Below are positions 25,680 through 34,768 of a stretch of DNA of 64,000 nt, piece after piece. Source of the DNA: Lysobacter sp. K5869. GTDB lineage: Bacteria; Pseudomonadota; Gammaproteobacteria; Xanthomonadales; Xanthomonadaceae. The stretch is taken from contig NZ_CP072597.1 in NCBI RefSeq assembly GCF_018847975.1, positions 124,001 to 188,000 of the forward strand, read 5' to 3'. Under the pieces are notes generated by a model. The model saw only the letters and a list, made by a program, of their open reading frames with translations, was not told the origin of the DNA and did not search any database. Made by a program: the position numbers and the translations under genes. Within the stretch, counting starts at the first letter, position 1. Each line of letters begins with the position of its first letter.

Positions 25680-26644
25680 GTCGGCCGCACGCCGCATTGC
25701 ACCCAGGCGTTGCCGGTAATGTCGGCGCCGACGCCGATCATGCCGTGGCGCCAGCGCCCGTCGGCCGGACCGGCGGCGAGCGCGGCGTAAACCTGCGCCG
25801 AGCGTCCCTCGCCTTGCGCGCGCAGGCAACGTTCGACTTCGGCGTCGTCGCGGAAGATCGCCTTGGCGAAGGTGAACCACGTCAGCGCGCGCACCTGCCC
25901 TTGCGCCGACAGCGCCAGACTGATGCCGGACGGACGCGGCACGTCGTCGGCCGGCAGCACTTGCAGCAAGCGCCGCAGCAAGGCCGATTCGTCGCCGAGC
26001 GCCGCGCGCGCGAGCTGGCGCAGCGCGGCCAGATCGAGCTCGTCGGCGCGCGCGTAGCACTCGACGCTGCCGTCGGGATTGACGCCGCACATGCGCCAGA
26101 ACAACAGCGAGGAATCGAACAAAGGATGACGCCCGCGCCACTGCGGCGGCAACCGGCCCTCGGGCAGATCGGCGTAAAGCTTGGCGGCGAAATCGTCGCC
26201 GTGCCGCGCCGAGGCCCAGGCGCCGAACTTCAGCCGCGCGCCGCGCTGATGCTCGATCCACGGCCGCAGATCGCCGGGCCAATCCAACGCCCGCGCCGCG
26301 CTGTGCAAACGCGAGGCGTCGTCGGCCTCGGGCTCGGCGACTTCCGCGGTCCAACGCACCGCCGCTTCGCGCGAGGTCCAGGCGAACTCCACCGGCAGGC
26401 CGGTGTTGGTCAGCGAACTGAAGCTCCACGCCACCTCCGGCCAGCGCGACGCCACCAGCGGCGCCAGCGTACGCGCCAGCAGCGCGCCTGCTTCGTCGGC
26501 CTGCGCGGGCAGCACCCCGCGCAGGCGTTGCAAGGTCGCCGCGACCGATGCGGGCAAGACCGCGTCGCGCGTCGGATGCGGCGCCGCATCGCTCATTGCC
26601 GTCGTCTCCGTGCGTTGGCCGTCCCTGGCGATGTTCGCGTCCAT
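25676..26644 (-). CDS. possible ABBA/DMATS-like prenyltransferase fold protein
   Basis: The 322-residue protein has no signal peptide. Segments resemble DMATS-type aromatic prenyltransferases: SSLTNTGLPVEFAW near residue 80, then VRWTAEVAEPEAD, AAKLYADLPEG near 155, and GISLALSAQGQVRALTWFTFAKAIF near 243. This is the alternating beta-hairpin pattern with Lys/Arg-x-Tyr ends expected for an ABBA barrel. I judge this from pattern only and it may be wrong. The start at 26644 has a GAGGAG ribosome site; MSDAAPH at 26596 is an alternative. It lies 13 nt after the giant protein gene and overlaps the toroid gene, so it is part of the same operon. Confidence 0.4.
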   Translation of the reverse strand: MDANIARDGQRTETTAMSDAAPHPTRDAVLPASVAATLQRLRGVLPAQADEAGALLARTLAPLVASRWPEVAWSFSSLTNTGLPVEFAWTSREAAVRWTAEVAEPEADDASRLHSAARALDWPGDLRPWIEHQRGARLKFGAWASARHGDDFAAKLYADLPEGRLPPQWRGRHPLFDSSLLFWRMCGVNPDGSVECYARADELDLAALRQLARAALGDESALLRRLLQVLPADDVPRPSGISLALSAQGQVRALTWFTFAKAIFRDDAEVERCLRAQGEGRSAQVYAALAAGPADGRWRHGMIGVGADITGNAWVQCGVRPT

Positions 26645-26657
26645 GCCCGATCTCCTC

Positions 26658-29600
26658 TTATTGCACCGCGACCAGCTCTTCGCTGTCCTCGACCCAGGCG
26701 CGCTGGTCGAACTGCCCTTGCATGCCGACGAAGGTGAAGCGCCGGCGGAACTTGCGCTTGTCGCCGTTCTTCAGCGCGATGCGCAGCTTGATCGGATCGG
26801 TCTGGGTGCCCGCCATCTCGATGCGCTCGCTGCGCTTGTAGGCGCCGTCCTCGTACTTCACGTCGATGTAGACGCGCTTGACCGCGGCCGGATCGAACAC
26901 CGGGATGAACTCCAGTTGCAGCGCGTCTTCGAAGCTGTCGTGGATCAACAGCTCGGGCACGTCGACCTCGACCGGCGGCGCGGCCGGATCGGGCTGCGCC
27001 GCGCCCTTGCGCCGCTGCACGATCTGATACGTCACGCCGCGGTTGGCCGGCGCCGGCTTGGCGCCGCGCAGACGCCAGGTCTTCGGACCCGAAGTCGCGG
27101 TGAGCGTCAGCGTGGTCTTCGGCTCCGGCGTGGCGTAACCGCGCGCCTGCAGCTTGACGTCGATCGCCTCGACCACGTCCCAATCGACATCGCCCGGAGT
27201 CGCGGTGATCTGACGGAACTCCACGTGCTCGTAAGGATTGACGAACAGCGTGCGGTCCTCGGTGCGCTCGGCCGGAATCGTGTACGAGGTGCGGTCGGCG
27301 GCCCAATCGGACTGCGGATCGAAGTGGTATTGGTACGACGCGTCGTAATCGATGTCGCGGGTTTCGTTCATGAACACTTCGAAGCGCTTGACCGCGGCGT
27401 CGCCCGGCGAGAACACGAAGTCGGCGTGCTTGTGATCGCGCGGCTTGGTCTTGTCGCCGTAGTCCAGCGCCACTTGCGCCGACTTCAGATCGATCGGCTC
27501 GAACGCGATCGGCATGCTCGCCTCGACCGCGAACTGGCGGAAGAACGGATCGTCCAGATCGATTTCCTTGAAGTACTTCGACTTGTCGCGCAGGTCGCCC
27601 AGCATTAAACCGAAGAAGCCCTGCGGCGCGTAGGTGCGGCGCACCGCTTCGGCGCGGTTGTAGCGCAGGGTGAGCTTCTTGCGTTCTTCCTGATGCACGA
27701 ACTTGAGCTTGAGCGAGAGGCTGGCCGGCGTCGGCGGCGTGGGCACGACCGGCGGCGTCACCGGCGGAGTCACCGGAGGCACGACCGGCGGGACGACCGG
27801 CGGAACCACGGGCGGCACGACCGGCGGCGTGATCGAAGCGGGCCGGCGCAAACGTCCGTGCCAACGGTTCGGCGCGGTGCCGGCGGCGCGGCCGGTGACG
27901 TGGACGACGCGGTTGTCGGGGTCGCCGCCCATCGCCGAATGGGTACCGGGCCGGCTGCTCGCCGGCACGTCGCCGTTGGCCGCTTGCGCCGAGATCGTGT
28001 ACGGCACGCCGGCGCGCTTGATCACCGCCAGCGCGACCTCCAGGCGACGCTGCGACAAACGCCGGTTGTAACGCTCGCGTTCGGTTTCGCTGGCGCCGCT
28101 GACGTGCTCGTGGCTGGCATAGGCCTGGACGTTGAGCGCGCGCGGCGCCGGCAGGCTGCGGACCCAGGCGATCAGGCGATCGGCGCCGCGCTCGCTGCCG
28201 CTCCAGTTGCCGTCGCCTTCGATGCGCAGCGTGCCCGACGCGTCGCGATAGCGCGGGTCGGTCGTGGTGTTGTCGACGTAAGCGCGGTACTGCGTCGACG
28301 GCGGGTTGAGGTTCCAGCCGGCTTCGGCGGGTTTGTCGAAATCGAAGAACAGGCCGAAGGTCTGGTCTTGCGTGCTCGCCGGCCATTCGACGTCGATGCG
28401 CTTGCTCGAATCGGCGGGCACGGTGATGTTGACCCGGCCCTGCGCGTCGGCGGCGACGACTTGATCGTCGACCTTCACCACCGCGCCGGCACCGCTGACG
28501 GTGATGGTTTCCTGCAGGCCGCTCGCGGCCGGCGTGTGGGTGACCGACAGGCCCGCGGGCAAGGGCGAGGGTTCGGTGGAATCGACGGTGAGCGCGGCGG
28601 GTTGGATCTGCGGCGCGGGCGGCGTGGTGCCGCCGGAGGTGCCGCCGGAGGTGCCGCCTGAAGTTCCACCCGAGGTTCCGCCCGACGTGCCTCCCGACGT
28701 GCCTCCCGAACTGCCGCCGCTGGCCGCGCCGGTGCGCGCGCCGCCGCTGCTTGCGCCGGTGGTGCCGCCGGAGAAACCGCCTCCGCTGCCGCCCGAGCTA
28801 CCACCGCTCGAACCGCCGCTGCTTCCACCCGAGCTGCCACCGCTCGAACCGCCGCTGCTGCCGCCCGAGCTGCCGCCGCTCGAACCGCCGCTGCTGCCGC
28901 CCGAGCTGCCACCGCTCGAACCGCCGCTGCTGCCGCCCGAGCTGCCGCCGCTCGATCCGCCGCTGCTGCCGCCCGAACTGCCGCCGCTCGATCCGCCGCT
29001 GCTGCCGCCCGAACTGCCGCCGCTCGATCCGCCGCTGCTGCCGCCCGAGCTGCCGCCGCTCGATCCGCCGCTGCTGCCGCCCGAACTGCCGCCGCTCGAA
29101 CCGCCGCTGCCGCCCGAACCGCCGCCCTGCCCGCCGTTCGACCCACCGCTCGATCCGCTGTTGACGGTCGCCGGATCGGTCGCCAGCTTGCCCGGCACCA
29201 AAGTCGGTTCGAACCACTTGCTCAGCAGATCGTTCTTGAAGAAATCCAGCGCCCACTTCTCCTGATCGCGCCGGTCTTCCGCATCGGTGAAGGCCTCGAC
29301 CTGGATATCGATCACGCCGTTCTGCACCAACGACTCGAACGCCGCGTCGATGCCGGCCTTGAACCACGCGTACTGCCCTTCCAGGCTGGCGCTGAAGTGG
29401 TTGTAGATGCGCTCGAAGTCGGCGGTGATGGTGACCCGCAGCGCCGGCCGCATGGCCAGATACTTGAAGTCGTAGATCACGCCGATCGGCGTCATGCCGT
29501 CGCTGAGCGCTTGTTCGAGGATGGTCGCGCCTTCCGCCGACAGGCTCAGGCTGAAGGCCGCGCGGTTGGCCGCGTCCATCGACGGCACCGTCGCGCCGAG

Positions 29601-30008
29601 GATGTGCTCGACCGCATTGAACGTGCCCGGCGCGGCCGGCTGCGCCGAAGTGCCGCCGCCGCCCTGCGCGTTGAGCGCGATGCACTGCACCGTGCCTTCC
29701 TCGAAGGTCGCGCAGGTCAGCCGCACCGGCAACACCACGCCGGGTTCGGCGTTGAGCCGGCCGATGATCTTCGACTCCATCGACGACGGCAGCTGCAAGG
29801 TGGTGACGAAGGTGACGAAGCCGCCGCCCTTATCGGCCGCGCTGGCGTCGGCGACGCGGTACTTGAGGAAGTTGAATTCCTTGCGCCCGTCGGCCTGACG
29901 CTTGGCCAGATCGACCGGACCGGGCAAGTACCAGAACTGGCTCTTGTCGGCGTGGTCGCGGAAGACGGTGATGCCGTCGATGGTGATGGGTTTTTCCAGG
30001 CTGAGCAT
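26658..30008 (-). CDS. giant modular protein 1 (Gly/Ser linker, OmpA-like domain)
   Basis: This is an unrecognised 1116-residue protein. Residues 1-270 are the N-terminal module shared with its neighbours (FRDHADKSQFWYLPGP, GGGFVTFVTTLQLPSS, AAFSLSLSAEGATILEQAL). Residues about 283-463 are an extreme Gly/Ser/Thr linker. About 560-705 is OmpA-like (NRRLSQRRLEVALAVIKRAGV) but lacks the usual TDxxG. About 719-760 is a Pro/Val-rich linker. From about 794 a module beginning APQGFFGLML matches the next two genes. There is no signal peptide or membrane helix. The ATG has a GGAG site. The architecture suggests a structural or scaffold protein; nothing shows catalysis. Confidence 0.75.
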   Translation of the reverse strand: MLSLEKPITIDGITVFRDHADKSQFWYLPGPVDLAKRQADGRKEFNFLKYRVADASAADKGGGFVTFVTTLQLPSSMESKIIGRLNAEPGVVLPVRLTCATFEEGTVQCIALNAQGGGGTSAQPAAPGTFNAVEHILGATVPSMDAANRAAFSLSLSAEGATILEQALSDGMTPIGVIYDFKYLAMRPALRVTITADFERIYNHFSASLEGQYAWFKAGIDAAFESLVQNGVIDIQVEAFTDAEDRRDQEKWALDFFKNDLLSKWFEPTLVPGKLATDPATVNSGSSGGSNGGQGGGSGGSGGSSGGSSGGSSGGSSGGSSGGSSGGSSGGSSGGSSGGSSGGSSGGSSGGSSGGSSGGSSGGSSGGSSGGSSGGSSGGSSGGSSGGSSGGSSGGSSGGSSGGSSGGSGGGFSGGTTGASSGGARTGAASGGSSGGTSGGTSGGTSGGTSGGTSGGTSGGTTPPAPQIQPAALTVDSTEPSPLPAGLSVTHTPAASGLQETITVSGAGAVVKVDDQVVAADAQGRVNITVPADSSKRIDVEWPASTQDQTFGLFFDFDKPAEAGWNLNPPSTQYRAYVDNTTTDPRYRDASGTLRIEGDGNWSGSERGADRLIAWVRSLPAPRALNVQAYASHEHVSGASETERERYNRRLSQRRLEVALAVIKRAGVPYTISAQAANGDVPASSRPGTHSAMGGDPDNRVVHVTGRAAGTAPNRWHGRLRRPASITPPVVPPVVPPVVPPVVPPVTPPVTPPVVPTPPTPASLSLKLKFVHQEERKKLTLRYNRAEAVRRTYAPQGFFGLMLGDLRDKSKYFKEIDLDDPFFRQFAVEASMPIAFEPIDLKSAQVALDYGDKTKPRDHKHADFVFSPGDAAVKRFEVFMNETRDIDYDASYQYHFDPQSDWAADRTSYTIPAERTEDRTLFVNPYEHVEFRQITATPGDVDWDVVEAIDVKLQARGYATPEPKTTLTLTATSGPKTWRLRGAKPAPANRGVTYQIVQRRKGAAQPDPAAPPVEVDVPELLIHDSFEDALQLEFIPVFDPAAVKRVYIDVKYEDGAYKRSERIEMAGTQTDPIKLRIALKNGDKRKFRRRFTFVGMQGQFDQRAWVEDSEELVAVQ
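28813..29136. repeat. 36-bp in-frame tandem repeat coding Gly-Ser linker
   Basis: Nine units of 36 bp start at 28813 and every 36 bp to 29101, the last one degenerate. On the minus strand each encodes a 12-residue SSGGSSGGSSGG unit. Shorter 12-bp SGGT repeats follow at about 28627-28710, and a Pro/Val repeat lies at about 27740-27835 in the same gene. Such arrays change length easily between strains. Confidence 0.9.
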
Positions 30009-30097
30009 GACGAACTCCGATGGCTCTGCGGTGGGCGCGCGGGGCGCGGCCGTTCCTTGTTCTGTTGTTGCGGGGCCGGACGGCGCGCCTTGCGCTG

Positions 30098-30182
30098 CGT
30101 CGTTCCCGCGAACGCGGGAACCCAGGGCTTCATCGAGGCATCGCGCTGAAGTCTCTGGATCCCCGCATTTGCGGGGACGACG
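30098..30182. repeat. dispersed inverted repeat between giant genes 2 and 1
   Basis: Arms at 30098-30125 and 30155-30182 are near-complementary (CGTCGTTCCCGCGAACGCGG against CGTCGTCCCCGCAAATGCGG in the inverted arm). Each arm also contains its own small hairpin. It is of the same family as the repeat at 59338-59442. It lies inside the operon, in the 228-bp gap between the two genes. Confidence 0.75.
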
Positions 30183-30236
30183 TGCTGCAAACGAACGTGG
30201 CGTCCGGCCGCTGCGTCGCTGGGTCTTCGCGACCGG

Positions 30237-32516
30237 TCAAGGCATCTTCAACACCAGATCGGTGGTATCGCTCGGCGCCCAGTTCACGTTCTTGTTGGTG
30301 CCGTTCTCGAGCAGATAGCTGGCCTTGTACTCGTAGCGCATGCGCGCCGGATCCAGGTAGTCGTACTCGAACTCGCCGCTGGCGCCAGCGCTGTCGAAGT
30401 CGAAGTCCTCGGCGAACGACAGCCCGCCGGTGAAATCCTCGAAGCGCAGCGAGACTTTCACCCGGCGCATCTTGCGCTTGGCGAAGTCCAGCGGCGGCTT
30501 GACCGTGACGATGCGCCGGCCCTTCATCCCCGACTTGAGCATGATCCGGCTGCCGTTGGTGACCGACTCGGGAATCTCCTCGACGTCGCGCCCGTCCTTG
30601 TAGAGGATGCTGACGCTGTAATAGACGCCCTTGACCTCCGGATTGCGAAGATCCACCGCGAACACCTGCGAGGCCGCGCCTTCCTGGAACGACATCTGCA
30701 TCTCTTCCTGGACGTTGTTGGCCTTGTCCGAGTAGCGCAGATCGACGAACACTTCCTGCACGTCGTTCCAGTTGAAGTTCGGGATCACCTGGACCACGCG
30801 CCGGGTCGGGAACGGGTTGCGCACCATCACCTGCGGCTCGTCCAGCGGCGCCCAGTCGCGCACGGTGTCGCCGCCGCTCATGCCGTGATGGACGATGCGG
30901 ACCTCGTAGCCGGTCTTGCTCGGGTCCATCATGAACATCTTCCACACGCCGGACGGCGAATCCTTGGTCAGCCGCACCAGATCGTTCTGGTTGATCTTGT
31001 TGGCCGGATCGCGATAGCGCAGGAACACGTCGACCGAGCTGTAGCGCTCCCACGGGAAGTTCTCGGCCAGCACCGGCACGGTGTTGATCGCGTACAGGTC
31101 GCGCGGAATGATCTCGATGTTCTCCACATCGAAGCTCTGCGGCTTGGACTTGAGCTTGGTCGGCCGCTCGGCCGCGTCCACGCCCTTGAAGCTGACCTCG
31201 TACTCGACCTGCACGTCGCGCTTCATCTGGCCCTTGTCGAGCTGGCTCAGCCACTCGAAGCTGGCGTCGCCCTGGCTGGCGCCGAGCAGCGCGTTCTGCG
31301 CCTTGTCGCCGTAACGCACCCGCACGTTGATGCTGCCGATGTCGTCGGCGGCCAGATCGGCGCGCGAGATCACCTTGACCCGGCGCTTCTTGAAGAAGTC
31401 GTTGTCCAGGCTGATCTGCTTGACCAGCCGCTCGCGCGGCACGTTGCCTTCGCGGATGGTCTTGAACAGCGCCGCCAGATGGCCCTGCGGATAGATCGAG
31501 CGCTTGACCGCCACGCGTTCGGAGAAGTTGACGTTGAGCTTCTTCTTGTCGACCCGCTTGTAGTCCATGCGCTTGTAGCTGAAGCTCGGCAGCAGCGCGC
31601 CGATCGGGCCGCCGGCGGCCATCGCCGCCGAACGCGAGGCGAACTTGCCGAGCGCGTCCAGGCCGGCCTCGAAGTCGGACTTCTTCTCCGGCGTCCACGG
31701 CGGCAGGCTGGGCTGGAAGAACGCGTCGGTGACCATGTTGCGCACCTGCGCCAGCGCGGCGTCGCGGCGGTCGATGATGCCCTTGGTGTCCTCGCTCTCG
31801 GCGACGAAGGTGTCGGACTCCAGCACGATCGCGCGGCTCTCGACCAATTCGTCCACCGCCTTGCCGATCTCGGTGGAGAAGAAAATGTTGCCGCCGGAGA
31901 AGCTCTCGTCCATGTGCTTCTGCACGCGGTCCCAATCGATCTTCAGATTGATGTTGTAGGCCGGGCGCAGGCCGAGGAAGTCCAGCGAATAGATCACCGC
32001 CACCGGCAGGATCTCGCCGTCCAGGCACTGCTCCATCACCGTGTAGCCGTCCTGGTCCAGGCGCACCGAGAACGCGGCCTGGTTCGCGCCGTACAACGCG
32101 GGTTTGGCGGCCTGATCGATCTTGAGCACGAACTGCGGCCCGGCGCCCGGCGTGGGCGCGGTGTCGCCGGTGGCCTTGCCGAGCATCATCAGCTTGACCG
32201 CGCCGTCTTCCAGCGGCACCGGCGCGATCCGCGGCTTGTTGCGCAGGTTTTCGCTGTTGGCGATCTCGCGCGCCAGATCGTCGATCTGCTTCTGGCTGGC
32301 GCCGAGATTGCAGTCGAAGTTGAGGAAGCCGCCGGTGCCCGCGTCGCCGCGGAAACCGATCAGCAGGAACTGCGGCACATCCAGGCCCAGCGCGTTGTCG
32401 CGCACGGTGGTCAGATGCGGGTTGAGCGGCATGTAGTACCACTGCTCGGGATCGGCGTGGTCGGGGAAGACCGAGATGCCGTTGATCTCGCGGCTGCGGC
32501 TATCGAGGAGAAGCAT
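30237..32516 (-). CDS. giant modular protein 2 (same family)
   Basis: This 759-residue protein is unrecognised, and no signal peptide or membrane helix is seen. The N-terminal module (1-240) has FPDHADPEQWYYMPLNP, AAFSVRLDQDGYTVMEQCL and AVIYSLDFLGLRPAYNI, each matched in protein 1. A module starting YPQGHLAALF near residue 342 has the same LDxxFF...VRVRYGDK pattern as proteins 1 and 3. After it, at least three beta-sandwich-like repeats of about 100 residues follow (VDLRYSDKANN, YYSVSILYKDGRD, YEYKASYLLENGTN). The ATG has AAGGAG. It lies 95 nt after protein 3's stop and is probably cotranscribed with it. Confidence 0.75.
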   Translation of the reverse strand: MLLLDSRSREINGISVFPDHADPEQWYYMPLNPHLTTVRDNALGLDVPQFLLIGFRGDAGTGGFLNFDCNLGASQKQIDDLAREIANSENLRNKPRIAPVPLEDGAVKLMMLGKATGDTAPTPGAGPQFVLKIDQAAKPALYGANQAAFSVRLDQDGYTVMEQCLDGEILPVAVIYSLDFLGLRPAYNINLKIDWDRVQKHMDESFSGGNIFFSTEIGKAVDELVESRAIVLESDTFVAESEDTKGIIDRRDAALAQVRNMVTDAFFQPSLPPWTPEKKSDFEAGLDALGKFASRSAAMAAGGPIGALLPSFSYKRMDYKRVDKKKLNVNFSERVAVKRSIYPQGHLAALFKTIREGNVPRERLVKQISLDNDFFKKRRVKVISRADLAADDIGSINVRVRYGDKAQNALLGASQGDASFEWLSQLDKGQMKRDVQVEYEVSFKGVDAAERPTKLKSKPQSFDVENIEIIPRDLYAINTVPVLAENFPWERYSSVDVFLRYRDPANKINQNDLVRLTKDSPSGVWKMFMMDPSKTGYEVRIVHHGMSGGDTVRDWAPLDEPQVMVRNPFPTRRVVQVIPNFNWNDVQEVFVDLRYSDKANNVQEEMQMSFQEGAASQVFAVDLRNPEVKGVYYSVSILYKDGRDVEEIPESVTNGSRIMLKSGMKGRRIVTVKPPLDFAKRKMRRVKVSLRFEDFTGGLSFAEDFDFDSAGASGEFEYDYLDPARMRYEYKASYLLENGTNKNVNWAPSDTTDLVLKMP

Positions 32517-32611
32517 GATCGGACTCCTTCCGAATCAAGCACAACGAAAAGGGAAATCGCTGGAGGCCCGATGCGCGGCGGACCCGCCGCCGCGCATCGC
32601 GAACGCCCGGC

Positions 32612-34768
32612 TCAGGCGGCGGGCAGTTCCAGGAACAAGGTCATGTCGTCCTTGGTTTCCGGACCGACCACCTTGCGGCTGCCGTCGGTGAGGAAATAAG
32701 TGACGGTGGCCTTGTAGTCCGGCGCCTCGCCGTCGGTCAGCGGCAGCTTCCAGCTCTTCTCTTCGTCGCCGGGCTTGAAGCGCAGGTCGGTGCGCTTGGT
32801 GCCGTGCGCCAGCGAGACGCTGACCAGCTTCAGCTCGTCCCAGTTCAACAGGTCCGGCACCACCGACACTTCCAGCTGATCGAGCTTCTTGCCGACCAGG
32901 ATCGTCGAGCGCGTGGCGACCTTCTCGGCCTCTTCCTTGCTGGTGCCGTCGGCGAACAGCGTGGTCACCGAGTACTTCACCTCGCCCAGGGTCTCGTCCA
33001 CCACCGGGAAGGTCCAGTCGAAGGACGTCATCTCGCTGGACAGGGTGACGATGGTCTTCTGGTTGTACTTGTTGGCCGTGTCGGCGTAGCTCGCATCGAC
33101 GGTGATCGAGGCGATCTCCTCCGACAGGTTGCCGGCGGCGCGGAAGCTCACGGTCTTGGTCGAGGAGAACGGATCGTCGACGTACAGCTCCTTGGCCTGC
33201 TGCTTGTCGGTCTTCTTGATCTGGCGGCCGTCGGCCAGGGTGTAGAGGAACTCGAGGTCGATGTCCTCGGTGCGCGGCTTGCCGATGATCTTGCGCAGCT
33301 GGAAGGTCGGCGTGTCCTTGGTCATGTTGAACTTGGCTTCGACCGGCTGCTTGCCGTACTTGTAGCGCACGGTGATCTGGGTGCGCGGCACCTGGGCGAA
33401 GTCCAGATCGCCCGGGCCGATGTCCAGCGCCAGCACGCCGAGGTCGTCGACGTTGATGGTGAGGTTGGTGTCGTCGGTCTTGATCTCCTCCGACACCTGC
33501 TTGAACGTCGCGCCCTTGTAGTTCACCGTCACCTGGTAGGTGAAGTCGCGCTTGCCCTCGTGCACGAAGGCCTCGAACTTGGCGACGTCGTCGGGTTTGG
33601 TGAACACGAACTCCTGGACCTTCTTGTTCGGCCCGTACGGATAGCGGATCTTCACCTCGACGCTGTGGATCGGCAGGTTGGCGAAGTCGGCGTTGACCCG
33701 CATCACCACCTGCACGGTCTTGAGGAACTCGTCCAGGTTGATCTTGGAGTAGTAGTCCTCCCACTTCAGCGGCTTGTTCTTGTCGTCCTTGAGCGAGGTG
33801 ATGGTCGGCAGCATGCCCTGCGGATTGCGGTTGACGATGACCGCCTTGGCCTCGCTCCACTCCACCCGCACGTTGGCGATCTGCGATTTGTTGATGGTGC
33901 GGCGGATGTCCTCGATGCCCGAACCCTCGCGCAGCTCCTTGGTGTTGGGATCGACTTCGGCGATCTCCTTGAGCATGTTGCGCTGGACCGCGGCCTCGAG
34001 CTGCTTGTTGATGATCGCGCGGATGTCGGACTCGAGCTTGGCGTTGTCCTCGGCGCTGATGTTGGGCGCCTGCACGAACTCGAAGTGGGTCTTGGTGACG
34101 TCGTTCTTGTAGCGGCTGGAGTTGACGACCTCGGTGTAGCTGTCCTCGCTCCAGAAGTTGTCCTCGGTGTTGATGTCCTGGAAGAAGCTGTAGAACTCCG
34201 AAGCGTTCCAGGTGCCCCAGGCCTTCATTTCCGGCAGGCGCATGTAGCAGTTCATCTTGTAGACGACCTGCACCGCCGAAGCCGAGCCGGTGCTCAGGGT
34301 CTCCTTGAAGATCGCCGTGCCCAGCTCGGACAGCTCGACCATGAACGACGCGATGTTCTTGCCGTAGATCGAGGGCTTGCCGGCGCCGCGGATCTTCTCC
34401 ACCAGCGCGCCGCCCTCGCTGAGCAGCAGCTCGACGGTGCCGTCGGTCCACACCACCGGCGCGATCGCGACCTTGGGCACGGTCTTGCCCTTGTACTTGT
34501 CGGCCAGCTTCTTCTGCAGTTCGTCGGTGATCTTCTTCTGCACGTCGGCCGGCACCGACAGCTCGGTGTCGAAGGCGATGAAGCCGCCGAACTTCTTGCC
34601 GCCGTCCTCGCGGATCTGGCCGTATTCGACGAAGCGCATGGCCAGGCCGCCGCTGGCCATCTTCGCGAAGGTCGGCGCGTTGGGCATGATGTAGTAGGTG
34701 AAATCGTTGGCGTCGTCGCCGTACACCACGTGGTCGAACAATGTGTCGACGTTGTCGATCTTAAGCAT
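32612..34768 (-). CDS. giant modular protein 3 (same family)
   Basis: This 718-residue protein is unrecognised. Its N-terminal module has a diverged form of the family motif (VVYGDDANDFTYYIMPNAP), followed by GGFIAFDTELSVPADVQKKI and ASFMVELSELGTAIFKETL. NPQGMLPTITSLK near residue 316 opens the second shared module. The C-terminal half is repeats of about 100 residues with VDASYADTANK, VKYSVTTLFADGTS and YKATVTYFLTDGSR, almost a copy of the repeat pattern in protein 2. It is rich in Lys/Glu/Asp compared with its Ala/Arg-rich neighbours. A strong ribosome site (AAGGAG) follows a 489-nt gap, so it may have its own promoter. Confidence 0.75.
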   Translation of the reverse strand: MLKIDNVDTLFDHVVYGDDANDFTYYIMPNAPTFAKMASGGLAMRFVEYGQIREDGGKKFGGFIAFDTELSVPADVQKKITDELQKKLADKYKGKTVPKVAIAPVVWTDGTVELLLSEGGALVEKIRGAGKPSIYGKNIASFMVELSELGTAIFKETLSTGSASAVQVVYKMNCYMRLPEMKAWGTWNASEFYSFFQDINTEDNFWSEDSYTEVVNSSRYKNDVTKTHFEFVQAPNISAEDNAKLESDIRAIINKQLEAAVQRNMLKEIAEVDPNTKELREGSGIEDIRRTINKSQIANVRVEWSEAKAVIVNRNPQGMLPTITSLKDDKNKPLKWEDYYSKINLDEFLKTVQVVMRVNADFANLPIHSVEVKIRYPYGPNKKVQEFVFTKPDDVAKFEAFVHEGKRDFTYQVTVNYKGATFKQVSEEIKTDDTNLTINVDDLGVLALDIGPGDLDFAQVPRTQITVRYKYGKQPVEAKFNMTKDTPTFQLRKIIGKPRTEDIDLEFLYTLADGRQIKKTDKQQAKELYVDDPFSSTKTVSFRAAGNLSEEIASITVDASYADTANKYNQKTIVTLSSEMTSFDWTFPVVDETLGEVKYSVTTLFADGTSKEEAEKVATRSTILVGKKLDQLEVSVVPDLLNWDELKLVSVSLAHGTKRTDLRFKPGDEEKSWKLPLTDGEAPDYKATVTYFLTDGSRKVVGPETKDDMTLFLELPAA

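Noticed and set aside
28813..29136. possible CRISPR array (regular 36-bp period)
   Set aside because: The units are contiguous with no unique spacers and code in frame for Gly/Ser repeats; no cas genes are nearby.
28501..29265. Pro/Glu/Leu-rich plus-strand frame over the repeat
   Set aside because: It is the antisense reading of the Gly/Ser-coding 36-bp array in giant protein 1.
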